NCBI RefSeq assembly: GCF_000004075.3
Contig: NC_026657.2
Location: 3,224,001 to 3,288,000, forward strand
From: Cucumis sativus
Taxonomy: Eukaryota; Streptophyta; Magnoliopsida; Cucurbitales; Cucurbitaceae
Length of the DNA: 64,000 bases
Direction of reading: 5' to 3'
The position numbers and the translations under genes were made by a program. Shown piece by piece: positions 12,428-24,708 of this stretch; the first letter of the stretch is position 1; each line of letters starts with the position of its first letter. The notes under the pieces are model-generated. The model did no database searches. It saw nothing but the letters and a program-made list of their open reading frames with translations, and had not been told where the DNA came from.

Positions 12428-14449
12428 AACGTAGTGAACAAAGAGTTGACTTGACTATTTTTTTCGTATAATTTATTTTACAATATGTAAAGTAAAATAT
12501 TGTTAATGATATATGATGATTTAATTTTTTTAAACAAATTTATAGCGATAATTTAGTTTTATTGTAAAAAAAATTATTGAGATTGGATGGAATTTCATGC
12601 ATGAATAAGTTGATTAATTAGGAAACCAATTATGTTTATATATAAGCTAATGATTTCCTTGTCATTAATTGTACACTCTTTTGAGACGTCGTAAGTGACG
12701 AAGATTCCTTGAATACGAGGCATCTTGTAATGTCTTGGTTTTGTCTTCTTTGGTTTGGAGGTAATATCTCTAATAATATTCTTTCATTACTTGGCTTGTT
12801 GTGTGGAATATATGTAGTAAACATGTGATCGTATTATCTGTCGTACTTTGAAATTCCTTATGTTTGTGTGCTCTTTGAAATGATGGGATAAAGTTTCAAT
12901 ACAATTTTTTTTTTTTAATTATCTCTTTAGTCATTGGACTATTTAGAATATTAATACGCTCAAGTTGACACAATCACACAAATAAGATCAAGAGATAATT
13001 CAGGTAAATCCGTTATGAATGTTTTTTTTATCATGTCTTTGTATTAATCTCCCTGTAAACAGAGAGTCGACGTCGTTCATTCTCATGTCTTAAACACACC
13101 ATACATGGTGGTTGCTCTATTAAGCGGTTAATGATTCTAGTTAATCTCTTTGACTAGATTTGTCCATTTTAGTATAAAATCATTTTGATTTTTTGAGGAA
13201 TCGTTACATATGTATCCATGTTGATACATTGCTCCTCTCAAGTGATTTATCAGTACTCGTTCGATGTTACTTTTTCTTTTCTTTTTTATCTAAGCATGTT
13301 AGTGAGGTAATTCACACATATGCTCTCTCCATTGGGAGTTGTTTTCTTGAGTTTTGTTTTTTTTTGAGACTTTCCTTACTGATTTTGATTGTTTTCTTTT
13401 TTCTTTTGTCTTACAACTTTTGTGGTTGTGTCTTATTGTTGCTAAACTTGGCCATGGCTCAATTCAATATATTTGCAAAAATAATCAGTTTACAGAATGA
13501 ATTTTGAGGATTTTTTTTACTATATACAAATTTAACTCTTACAATAATTTAAATATATATTGATAAAGCAATTTTAAAAATTCAACTCAACAAAATTACA
13601 ATACCATTTTCTTAAGTGAATGCGAAACACTTTGGCTCTCTTGCTTGACGTGGTTGTGTGATGGTTGGAGTTTGTTTGGTTGTCTTCTTTTCGTTTGTGG
13701 TTATTAATTTCTCATATGCACGATGTATCTATTTTTCGCTCTTAGATGAGTTGTTAATTGTATTTTGTTTATATATATATAAAAAATCTAATTAGAATTT
13801 TAAATCATACAAATGTAAAAAATTAAAAGCTTACTTGATATAAGTTATAGATCTCACACGATATTTATTTCAGACGAAACATGTATAAGGGCACATTTTA
13901 GAATATGTGTAAAAATATTGATTTTAACAAAATTGATTATTAACGAGCGATCTATTAGAAACGGTTTTTATATAATCATTTTAATGTTCGGTTAATTCTA
14001 TTTAGAACACATATGTTAAATTATTAAATTATAATGAGTTAAGTAACATTGTGATAAATCATGTTAATATTTGGTTGAAAACATGATTTATCAACTTTTA
14101 CCAAACATTCATACTTTGAAAAAGAAAAAGAAAATAGTGCTTTCAACTATTGATTTAATTATAATAAGTTTTGTAAAGTGTGATAAAATCATGTTAATAT
14201 TTGGTTTTATAGTTATCAAATGAGTGAGTTTTGATTTTTTAAAAAACTATATTAAATGGTTAATGTTTGTTATTGAAGTAATTATATATAGAATCATCAA
14301 AGGACTAAAAGAACATATATTTTAAAATTGAAAAAAATAGAGGCTAAGAAGATTTTATAGGGAGATAAATAAACTTTTCAAATGTTAGAGGTAAAGGAGA
14401 AATTTAGAGAGAAGAAATATTAATGAGAAAACATGAATATAAAATAGGG

Positions 14450-14595
14450 ATGTTTTTAAATATAATAAAATAAATTAAAACATTTACAAGTTATAGCAAA
14501 ATTTTGGATTCTATCGCTATAGTATATCAGTGATAGAATTTGCTGTAAGTGATAAGTATTTTATAAAATTTGCTACTTTTAAAAAATTTTCTATA
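14450..14595. mobile_element. Hairpin-type repeat (MITE-like), copy 1
   Basis: GGATTCTATCGCTATAG (14505-14521) is followed by TATCAGTGATAGAATT (14525-14540), a self-complementary core flanked by TTATAGCAAAATTT and AAAATTTGCTA. Related sequence occurs near 38.6 kb and 52.5 kb. There is no coding capacity. Family assignment is unknown. Confidence 0.45.
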
Positions 14596-15289
14596 AAATA
14601 CTCCATATCGATAAAATATAAAATTAAAATTTTCTATATTTGATAGATATTTTTAATAGTTTTATTATTTACAGTAATTTTCATGTTGCTAAACTTTAAA
14701 AAAGAAAGGTATATTTTTTCTATTATAAAATTGGATAAAAGGGAAGATATTTTGTTTATAAAATCTACTCAAAATCACTAAGAATTTTCTCTAAAGTGAT
14801 GGACGGAGAATCGTTAAAGGGGTGTTTGAACTTTGAGTCATTGACTCCATAAATCAATCTTAAATAACTAAACTCAACTAACATCACTACACCGTTGATA
14901 TTTCTTTTTTTCTATGGCATACACTTATCAAATAATTTCATTTCCACCATTTTTAATCAGAATGTAGACTTACCAACTTTGACGTATTAACTTTAAACTC
15001 GTTAAACTCAACTTTAACACCTCATATAGAAAGAAGTTAGATGATATAATATATACATATAAGTTACAATGATTGAGGGAATGAGAATGAAAGAAACTAA
15101 AGAAGACTTTATTCCATAAAAGCAAAGTTTGAGCATTTTGTTTTAGGCCAAGGGTAAAACCGGAGAAGGAAAGAGCCGGTAAATACAATAAAAGAAAAAT
15201 AAAACTTAATGATATTTTTTTCCTTTTCCTGTGAGAGAGAGAGAGAGAAATTTAGAAGAAAGAAAGAAAAAGAAAAGAAGAAAAAGAAA

Positions 15290-15500
15290 AGAAGTTGTAT
15301 TTGTTTAGCCGGTGGGGAGACGGTCAAAAAAGGAATAATGGAAATGGGACGGAGTCTTTGTGCTTTGATGATTGATAACGTCACGGACTGTCACCAATGT
15401 TGTATGAACAGCCACACCAAAACGCGTCACGTGGAAACCCACGCCCACTCACCTATGTTGCATTCTTACCAACTACTACTTCCTCAAGAAACTACTCCCA
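15290..15500. promoter_or_regulatory. G-box containing island, possible promoter
   Basis: A stretch of higher GC content inside the gene desert contains CGCGTCACGTGG, with a perfect CACGTG core at 15428-15433, plus TGACG-like sites. A long CT-rich run (minus-strand reading, 15235-15300) lies beside it, as in many plant 5' UTRs. No convincing coding exon follows on either strand, so it may be a promoter relic, a noncoding RNA promoter or chance. Confidence 0.25.
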
Positions 15501-18197
15501 CTTTCCAAACTGTTCTTTTTCTATTTTACTATTCCATTTTCTTTAACAGTGCTATATATATATATATATAATTGTTATATTAAGGGTGATGATTTTATTT
15601 TTATGAGAATTCTAAATCTGCATATTAAATTATGACCTTACAATAAACCTAGAACATGAATTTTTAAATTCTTATATCGAAAACATTTCATTTCACTTTT
15701 TTCATACTTAATCATACCATTAAAACAAATCAATATCATTAGTAAATAATCCTATATCATTTAACTTTATTTATATTTTCCGTTTATTTACATGTATAAG
15801 GAGTCAAATATATTTCAATTGTATATACTTTGAGCATCTACAAATATTTTAAACCTCTTTTTCTTTTTTTGGATATTTAGTTTAATTTTTTAAAAAAACA
15901 AGAAAGCTCCTAAATTATTTATATATTTATTTATATTCAATAATTCTGAAAAATGTATATAGTGGTTTGAGTTAAATCATGACAGAAAGTTGAAAAAGAT
16001 GGAGCATTTTGGAGACATTTTCCAATTAGATACAATAAAGTTAATGATTATACCCTAACTTTTGTTTTCTATATCTAAAAGAATATTTAAAATATGTTAA
16101 TTTAAGAAGAAAAAAAACTCGTTTTTATTTAAATAAAAATGGTTTGAAATACAGGATCATAGCAGTGAGAGTATTTATTATAATTTTGTAAGTTTGAAGT
16201 GTATTAATTAGAATTTAAAAGTTGAATGATACTTTTGAAACAAAGTAGTAACCTAAGGATAATTTTTTTTTTAATTTAAGGATATTCATGCAACTTTTGA
16301 ACTTTTGAAATAGTGCAAAGTCCCTAAATATTAACTATAAATTTAGCAATAAAGTTTACCAAGGAAAAAATGAACAATAATTGAGATAAGGTCTACAAAG
16401 TTATTTATTTTTAAAATTTAATATCCTAAGTTAAGATTTTTTCTTTGGAAGGAGTCAATCATGATCCTCGAACACACATAGATGTCAGTTGAATTAAATT
16501 AAAATTTGAAATATTTGGTACTTTTCACACAATTGAAGGAATAATTGTTAAAGGGTCCAAATGAAAAGTATTCTTAAGTTAAAATTTGAAATATTTAAAT
16601 GAGGTTTGGTCTTCTCATAATATTATCATCTCATGAAATTACACTTTTACCGTTTCTTCCCTCTTCATTTTCTAGTTGTTCTTTCTTTTTATTTTTCTCA
16701 ATCTTCTTTTTTGTGTTTTTTGCTTCTTCATTTTCTTCCATTTTTATGATTTCTTTCTTATTTTCCATTGTCTGATTTTTTCTTCGTTTTGCATAAGCTA
16801 AAAGAGAAAGAAGATGCTTAACAAAGAAAAAGAAGCGAAACAAGAAATAGGTACTTGAAAAAGAAAGAAAACAAGAAGTTATTCACGAGCGAAAAATAGT
16901 ACTTAGGGAACATAATTAGAAACGAGAAATAGGTACTTGAAACGAGAAAGAGAAACAAGAAGTTCATGAGTGAGAAAAAGGCAAGTGATGAAGATTTTGG
17001 GTATTATGTTGAACGAGAACGAGTAACGAAGGACAAAAATGAGAAGAAGTTTGTAGCAAACTAGCATCGGGTGCATATAGAGTTATTTTGGTAAATTAGA
17101 AGGCGATCGACATCATCATAAGACCATTACTCATTAGAATTTGAATTGTGGGTCAAATCTCATTTGGAGGCCACCATCATTACAAAATCCCAAAAATTAA
17201 AACTTTTGAGGTCCGTTTAATAAGCAGTTTGCTTTGAACCCAGAAAATTGAAAATATAAGATGCAATCAGAAAAGTTAAAGAGATAGATTTCTAATCTTT
17301 TTTTCTAATATGTTCTTGAACTTTTAAAAAAGTAGGTCTAGGTCCCTTTTAACTTTCAATTTTGCATGTAAGAAAACAATAAGCTATTAACTTTATTTTG
17401 TAATAGATTATTATAACAAACTTTGAGTGTAATTGATAATTCACGTTTAGTATGACATTTTGATAACTTATAAACGCATTAATATAAAATTGAAAGTTAA
17501 CGATCAATTGAATACTAAACCCAAACTTTATTGACGGATTTTTATTGATTATGGAATAAACAAATAGTTGAATATGCCTCCAAATTGTTGAACACAAAAT
17601 CGAAATTTTAAGACCTATTTGACGTTTGTAGAATTAAGTCTCTGGTAAAAAAAAAGAAAAAGAAAAAAGTTCAAAGAAGGCATAAACATAGGACTTAATA
17701 TGTAATTAATTATTTTAGAACCACATGGGATGAAAGTACTCAAAGAAAATTACCTTTTTATTATGAGGGGAAGAAAAGAGAGAAGAAATTATGCAAACCT
17801 AGTGGGTTGATATAAAGTATATGATCTTTGGAAGGAGAGAGCTAAACTTTCTCAAATATAGGGCAAGAATTTCCTCTAAATAAAGCCTAAGTCATCATTT
17901 CAACCATAAATTACAAATTTTACAACAAATCTGAAAATTTTAACTTAACTATGACTTATTTTCTTTTAATTTTAATAAATAATGATTGAAATAATAACAA
18001 AGAAAGAAAAGATGTGACAAAAATAGGTGTCGAAATTGTGGACCTATGCATACCTAAAACCACCCGTTTACTTTGGACTATCACATTGGAGGATGGAAAT
18101 AGTGGACCACATCTTTTTCATTTAAAATATATAATTCTTATTACCAATTCTCTTTTAAAAAAAGTTATTGGTTGATTTTTCGCCGTCAATATGGTGA

Positions 18198-18343
18198 GTG
18201 CTCCATTATCCTAATAAGTACCATTTTTAAGTGTGCTATGTTGTGAGAGAGAAACAACAGGGTGCAACCTTGTGCTCCATTATCCTAATAAGTACCATTT
18301 TTAAGTGTGCTATGTTGTGAGAGAGAAACAACAGGGTGCAACC
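18198..18343. repeat. 74-bp perfect tandem duplication
   Basis: The unit starting GTGCTCCATTATCCTAATAA and ending GGGTGCAACC is repeated head to tail at 18198 and 18272, essentially without mismatch. Near-identity means the duplication is very young. Confidence 0.9.
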
Positions 18344-18745
18344 CTAGCAAGGTTTGTTCATCAGCAAGGTTTCACATGAGTCTTTTTTGTAATTATTGAC
18401 TTGGTAACATCTTACTCAGTTGGAAACTCCTTTAGTAAGCTCCTTTAGTAAGGAGATTTTTTTGGTGGATACCCTTTAATTTATTCTTTCATTGTTTCTT
18501 TCGTTTGTTATTTACACAATTTTTTTAAAAAAATTCTAATAAGTAGCTTCCAAAACAAAGAATCCAACACTAGACTTTCAAATCACCCTTTCATTTAGAA
18601 TCACAAATACAAAGTGTATAATGAAAGAGATAGCATAACTTAATCCAATACACTTGGAAGGAACTCAATAACAAAGCCTAAGAAACAAGCAATAGAAAGT
18701 GTTTTTTTTCTTCCTGTGATCTCCTCCTCAAATCAGGCTATCTAT

Positions 18746-19246
18746 TCAAACAGACAACTCAAATTTGGACACCAAAATCCCATCACTATCAGCATACAAC
18801 CACTCTCCTTCATGAATCAAAGTGCCACCAATTTGAAGAACCACATGTTTTTCTCCCATCCCTTTCTTGTTTGACTTCAGTGGATTAGCCCCTAATGCTC
18901 TTACACCAACATCACAATTATTGATCTCATCAACATCTCTTATGCAACCATTTACAACAATCCCAGCCCACCCATTGTTTTGAGCCAATTGCCCTAGATT
19001 GCCTCCCAATAATGCACATCTCCTGCTTCCATTTCCATCTATCACCAGAACCCTCCCCTCACCTTTCGTTTCAAGAAGCTGTCTTACCAAAACATTGTCT
19101 TCAAATACCTTGACCGTCACTATCTGTCCTGAAAACGCTCGTCGTTGCCCGTAAATTTCGAATTTCGGTTGCAGTACTCGGAGATCTCCGTTTGTGACGT
19201 GTGCTGCATTTGCATCACAAACATCTGCTGTTGCTGGAGCTGCCAT
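18746..19246 (-). CDS. RraA-like protein (putative 4-hydroxy-4-methyl-2-oxoglutarate aldolase)
   Basis: A single coding exon of 166 residues, the usual length for plant RraA-like proteins. It starts at ATG 19246 (MAAPATADVCDANAAH) and ends KFELSV. The frame stays open further upstream without another ATG, and a CCAGCAG acceptor-like site just before the start suggests a 5' UTR intron. Family landmarks are the DVCDAN start, the active-site loop GGNLGQLAQNNGWAG, the motif GCIRDVDEI with its Arg-Asp pair, and the GEWLYADSDGILV end. Bacterial RraA is a trimer that inhibits RNase E; close relatives are metal-dependent HMG/CHA aldolases that also decarboxylate oxaloacetate. No transit peptide is visible, so it is probably cytosolic. 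Which activity this plant protein has cannot be read from the sequence. Confidence 0.93.
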   Translation of the reverse strand: MAAPATADVCDANAAHVTNGDLRVLQPKFEIYGQRRAFSGQIVTVKVFEDNVLVRQLLETKGEGRVLVIDGNGSRRCALLGGNLGQLAQNNGWAGIVVNGCIRDVDEINNCDVGVRALGANPLKSNKKGMGEKHVVLQIGGTLIHEGEWLYADSDGILVSKFELSV

Positions 19247-20700
19247 GCCTTCCACTGCTGGCAAGGATATGTCATCAGTTAAGATATAGTTTTGAAGTAA
19301 CTTTCACAGAAAGATCAGAAAAATGTAAATGTTATATTTCCTTCTCCAAACAAAAGAAGATTGGAGACAAGAATAGTCATTGCTGTTAGAAGAATGAATT
19401 TTCAAATGTTTTAAATCATAATACACTTCATTCTATTTTGGTTTTGAACCGTCAAACGTGTTGTTTTACGTTTATTACTATATAAACTAGGCGAGTTTAC
19501 ATGTAAATCTAACATTTGTTGACTAGTACATAAAAATTTAATGATATGTGTTCCGTTTTGATTGACTTTCTAATGCGTTTAAACAAGTCTTTCAAAGTGC
19601 AAAAAAAAAAAAATGTTTATAAATACTTAGAAAGTTAATCCAAACGGGTTAATAGACTAAATTACTCTCCACCTAGTTTAGAGACTAAACAAAACATTTT
19701 AAAGTTGAGGTACTAATATATATGATATCTGAAAATTAATGGATCAACGGAAAATAACTGTGGAAGTTGATGACTCAAACTAAGATTTAATCTATGTAAT
19801 AAACTAAAGTTGGTCTCTTAATGACTCAAAAGTTGGAGTTGTTTGATAGTGTTGTGATATGGTATTGGTATCAACAAGAGATAAGAAACTCAGTTGGTTT
19901 CATATCAAAAGTCCAGACTTTATAATGATATGTTTGGACGTGATTTAAATCACTTTTTCCCAGGTCAAAATCACTTTCCTTCGAAATACTAACTTTGCCC
20001 CTATAATTAAGAATCTTTTTTCCTCCGTTAAGTAATTTGATAACTATAAAATCAACCAAACATAATAATTCAAAGTCACTTTTTAGAGTTTGAAACCAAA
20101 CAATACGAAGGTATAGAAACCAAATTTAGAGAATGAATGTTACCTAAACCTCTTTTTTGTTTAAATTACTACTTCAACTGTCATTCTCAAACATGCACTT
20201 AGTTGTGATTAATCCCTTGATGGACAAACACAAAAATGCCTCAGCATCATTGCATCAATGTAAATGGATGGTACAAGTAAAATCATGGCTTAAACTCTAA
20301 TTGTCAAGGTCAAACAAGCTTCTTCATCTTCCCTCTCTGTTCATATTAACAATATCTTCTCAAATTTAATGGAAGATGGTTTAAAATACTTCTCCCATGA
20401 AAAACAACTTTGCATAAAGACATAAAAAGACACCACCCCCAGCCAATTGAGGAAGGTCAAGTGTTCAAAGTACACAGATGTAACAAATTTTCCAAGGATG
20501 GTTTTCCAGAGCAGGACAAAGAAAAAAATTGGATTATCAAAGTTCTCAACACATCTAAGAACTATTTGAAACTCATGTAAACAGTATTCCCATGTAGAAG
20601 AAATAAAAGAAGATAAAAACGAGGAAGGAAACTCACCCAATTGAAAGGGAGAAGGGGTTACCTCTTCTGTGGAAAGCTAAGGCACAAAACCATCCAATAA
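19247..20700 (-). other. Probable 5' UTR intron and leader of the RraA-like gene
   Basis: No coding signal. A donor-like AGAAGAG|GTAACC reads leftward at about 20661, consistent with a leader exon above it and a 1.4-kb leader intron ending just before 19257. A SINE is not evident here. Inferred from splice-like motifs only. Confidence 0.35.
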
Positions 20701-21689
20701 TTGTAGAACCGAACAAGGAGGGTGAGTCAATTTAAGCGACCCCATGGCGTAGAATTTTAGAAATGGCGTCAAGCTTATCAAGAAAAGGTGATCAAATAGA
20801 GCATAGCCTTGGTTCTTGTGCCCTGAGTCCTGACAGCGATGATCGTCATTGTTGGGCTTCAAGAAATCAATGGCTTGGCGTTTGATTTTGCAAAAAAAAA
20901 ACTTCAATTTTGAAAGGATCAAACAGCCCATTGTTATGGGCTGGATTGAGTGTCAGCCCCAAAAATCAAATGAGTATTGGAAGTGGCAGTATGACATCCC
21001 ATTTTCATACAATGGAAACCGAAATGGTTGCATTGCATAAATGCTAATTAGGCGTAGAATAGTATTATAACTAAGAACTACAATGATTCAAAAATGATAT
21101 TTCTTCATTTGCTAATTAGTCTTCTCAACTTATTTTTCATAAATGTTAAAGTTTGAATACCCTTCTAAATAACTCTCAAATATTTATCAAACAACTAAAT
21201 AAATTATTTACGACTATAATAATAAATACTATTTAAAAGTTTTCAATTAGGTAGTGGGAACAATATTTTAAAACTTCTAATTTGTTACAATCTTACTTTT
21301 TGCTACCATTTTTACTGTTTGACGATTATTTGCTACCATATTTTTTATTTTGTTATCAAATTAAAATAATTTACGCCACTAAACACATATTATTATAACT
21401 CATACTAAAACAGTTTACACTCAAACACAAACTATAATAACTTACATATTGTTTCCAAATACTCTTAAATTGTTTGTTAAAGTAAGTTTAATTTAGAGGT
21501 GGAATCCAGTTTCTCACCGTGTATAGAAACCATTATAGGATGGATAACACATTTCTCAATTTAAAACTATTAGTGATAATGAAATGATATTTGATGGTGA
21601 ATTTTTTTAGTGTTATATTAATCTTTATGTTCTAGCTATTTAATGAAACATTAAAAAGAAAATAAACAATATATTATGAACTTTCTTTG
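20700..21689. promoter_or_regulatory. Divergent intergenic region between RraA-like and YL1-like genes
   Basis: About 1 kb of AT-rich DNA between two genes transcribed away from each other, so it should hold both promoters. I see no clear TATA box or named element that I would defend. Confidence 0.35.
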
Positions 21690-21874
21690 AACATTACCCT
21701 TTCTTCTTCCTCCTGCCTCTATCCCAAAAGGGTCGTCGCCAGGAGCTTCACCGCCATAGCGATACCTTCCAGAATCTCTCCTCCTTCTCTCTTAAGAAAG
21801 CTGTCCAACATTACCATTTTCCGCTACTTTGTAGAGACGAAGCGCATATCCTCGGGTTTCTCGTATCTCAAAAG
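21690..21874 (+). other. Probable 5' UTR exon of the YL1-like gene
   Basis: A GC-richer block (CGTCGCCAGGAGCTTCACCG) ends in a donor-like AAAAG|GTTCGA at 21875. It is open in one frame and Ser/Arg-rich like a transit peptide, but that frame has no ATG: an upstream ATG at 21677 is followed by a stop. I therefore treat it as untranslated leader. A separate short transcript is the alternative. Confidence 0.4.
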
Positions 21875-22659
21875 GTTCGATTTTTTTTTGCAATTTCTGT
21901 ATTAATTGTTTCCCTCTATTCCATTCTTGAAAGATTATGGCCTTGTTTATGTTTATGGTTGTGAAGATTTTAAGTTCTTGTGGTAAAGCCCCACTCACTC
22001 TTCTTTGTTTCTTGTTCTCGTTGAATCCGAAAGAGTTTTTTTTTCTAGCATTCGTGTTGGTATTTTGGAGTAAGTAGGATTGGGTTTCTATGTGAATTTA
22101 GAGTTATTGCTGGAATGTTGTAACTTCAGAGTTGAAGATGCATTTGGTTTTGTTTCAGAACACGACTCTATTCGGATTTTCTATTTTATTTTATTTTTAT
22201 TTTTTGGATTTCCGTGAAGAGGGAAATCGTTTAAGTGCGGAAATTTCTTGCTGTAAAATTTTTGGCTTGCAATCTTGTCTCTCCTGGCAAGGAGTTTCTT
22301 GGTATGGGGAATGCTTTAGGCAACGGGGATGGGATGGGGAAGCCTGTACGTTTCTTCTATGGAAGTCAGTGAACTACTTCTTTTGAGGTTTATGTGGTTG
22401 TAAATAATTTCTGTATATATGAAAAATATAAAAAATATCGACAAGTGTAAGAAATTAGAGTTGGTATAAAAATTCATGTTTTTGGTGTATACTTCTTAAT
22501 TTGATTACAATTACAAGAGAAGTTAAAAAGAGATAAAAGTCACCAATTCAAGCACGATTGGAGTGATACCAAATTGAACTTCTGAATGGAACCAAACTAA
22601 TCTGTGCTTGATACTTGATGGGTTTCGTTTGGTTCTATACCCAATGTCCAAAACTACTA

Positions 22660-22865
22660 TGGGTTGCCATTGTCCCAGAGGTCAATAAGATCCCACGTAG
22701 ATGGGAAGGACTTATGGGGAATGGGTTCAAGTGATGGTAACTAGCTACTTCAGGCTTAATTTCCTAAATTGGCTTGGCAAACCAATTCAAATGTATTAGG
22801 ATTAGATAAGTGTTTTGTGAGGATAGTTAAGGCACGTACAAGTTGGTGTCGACATTCATGATGTG
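22660..22865 (+). mobile_element. Degraded tRNA-derived SINE, copy 1
   Basis: The order of blocks matches the better copy at 27062: a B-box-like GGGTTCAAG, then GATGGTAACTAGCTACTT, then TTGTGAGGATAGTTAAGGCA, ending ACAAGTTGGTGTCGACATTC. The A-box region is worn. It sits inside the first long intron of the YL1-like gene. Confidence 0.5.
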
Positions 22866-23794
22866 AAGGGAAAAAACCCCCAATCCTTGGTCTCAACTGG
22901 ACTTTGGTTCATTACAGTTGAAAATAATTAATTTTAGTTCAAACCAATAAAACAATTTTTTAAAAAATCTTTGGATATTTGTTCCTTAAAGTTCCTGAAA
23001 CAGCCCACCAAGTCCATAGCAATTAGAAAGGCATAAGTTAGAGCTAGTATGCTTGGCATGTATGGGGGTGGGTTACCTTGTTATGTAAATTCATAGAAAT
23101 ATTCATATGGAGAGAGGGTGATTGCTGTCTAATACAAAGTGTTAAAGGCCACATGGAGAAGGGTATTTCTACAGTGTCTAATAAGTTAATTACACAATGA
23201 ATTGCTAGGTTATGAGAATCCAATCCGCGTGAATTTAAGGACTGCACACTTGCATCATTTGCAACATGTGTACCACTTAGAATCACATTCCACCTGAAGC
23301 TCGTTATTCAACTAGATCAATGTATCTCTTTTTGTGTTGCATGTTTTTAAGAACATAATTATTTTAGTTTACGGTAGGAGCAAAGCAAGTACTGGTTATG
23401 CGTGGTTCTAGTGAGTCCAATAGAGTAAGGCTATGGTTTGGGCTGGAAGTTTTAGTAGATTAGAATTTTGAAGGTAAAGCTAAGGGTCATAGACACCCTT
23501 TCTTCCCTTTTGACCAATTGGAGATCTATCATGTAACTTTATTCTCTTGGGCTTTGGCCTTATTTTGTAAATTTCATATATCGATGAAATTTGTTTCCTA
23601 TAAAATAAAAAAAAAAGAAGAAAAAGGCACAGCTAAGAATTTTAATATCATTGTTATTTTCTTTAATTTTTTTTCTTTGGGAAGTGTGCATGTAGAGCTC
23701 CTTTGAAAGAGAAAGCAAAAAACTATTGAATGTAAAATCTTTATGTTTGAGTTTTGTAACAATGTACCACATTCTGCTTCACGGTGATGTAATT

Positions 23795-23976
23795 ATAGTT
23801 TTCATATGGAATATGGTTATTAATTTTTGCGAGGCTCTTATTTTATAGTCCTTTTGGGGTGGTATTTCCTCTACCTCCTCCTCCATCATAGTTTTTGTAT
23901 GGAATATGGTTATTAATTTTTGTGAGGCTCTTATTTTATAGTCCTTTTGGGGTGGTATTTCCTCTACCTCCTCCTT
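23795..23976. repeat. 93-bp tandem duplication in an intron
   Basis: ATAGTTTT...GGAATATGGTTATTAATT...CCTCTACCTCCTCC occurs twice in a row at 23795 and 23888 with only a few differences (TTCATATG against TTTGTATG, TTGCG against TTGTG). A clean local duplication, somewhat older than the 74-bp one at 18.2 kb. Confidence 0.85.
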
Positions 23977-24708
23977 TTTTGTAGGACGGGGTGGTTTCTT
24001 TGGTGAGCTGGGTTGGTTTAGATTTATGGACCTTTGTGAGAGGAATCATAGAACCTTTTGATGAGGACTTCGAGTAACATTTGGTCATTTATAAGGTTGC
24101 ATAGGCTTTTGTAATTACCCTTTCGGTCTTATTTTAATTGGAGCCCCCTTCCTCTCCTTTTGGTGGCTTTTTTGTTGTATGGTTGGGCATTTTTTCAGTA
24201 GGGAAGTTTGATAATTCACATAATAAACATACAACAAACAACCATCAATACCATCAACAAGCAGGATTAGTGTAATACTGTAAATGTCTTTTATTTTCTT
24301 TACTCCTTTTTTCTTTTGAGGTCTATGATAATTGATTTCCATCTGTATGAGCCAAAATGATTTAAGGTTTGAAACCAAATATTCTGTGCCTCAAGGCCTT
24401 CAACAACCTTCTCATGGATTTTTCCTGTATATATATTATTATATAAAGGTATAACCAATAAAAGGGACAGGTCAAATCCTCTGAATATATGCTAAAATCA
24501 ACCTAATATCTATTCTATAGCTTCTCAATCTCCTCCTTTGTCCTGCTGTCATCCAAGGCAGGGCCTTCGCTTTACTTATTTATTTATTCTTTCAAGTGCA
24601 CAGTTTGTTTGTTTACCTTGTTATAGGAAATTCAATCTATTCTCATTTTATTGGTGCATTCATCTCAGAAATTCTTTTACGGTTTCAGGTTATCATCTAC
24701 CCCTGTAG

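Larger units (their letters stand above)
9431..18590. other. Gene-poor AT-rich interval
   Basis: About 9 kb with no coding pattern I can support; open frames are short and of low complexity. It holds GA repeats (10037-10056), AAT repeats (10168-10188), TA repeats (15552-15570), a 39-bp tandem duplication, a hairpin repeat near 14.5 kb, a G-box island near 15.4 kb and a 74-bp tandem duplication near 18.2 kb. The stretch 12640-13500 is less AT-skewed and may be decayed retroelement, but I could not identify it. Confidence 0.6.

Noticed and set aside
12636..12824. Minus-strand 62-codon frame as a retroelement protein
   Set aside because: No recognisable gag, integrase or RT motif.
13193..13507. 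104-codon open frame with membrane-like stretch
   Set aside because: Hydrophobicity comes from T-rich DNA (runs of TTT and CTT); no conserved pattern.
15209..15571. 120-codon open frame over the G-box island as protein-coding
   Set aside because: It begins in GA/AAG repeats and ends in TA repeats; the middle shows no protein family.
21687..21905. Transit-peptide exon encoding a separate plastid protein
   Set aside because: No in-frame ATG (an upstream ATG meets a stop at once); better explained as 5' UTR.
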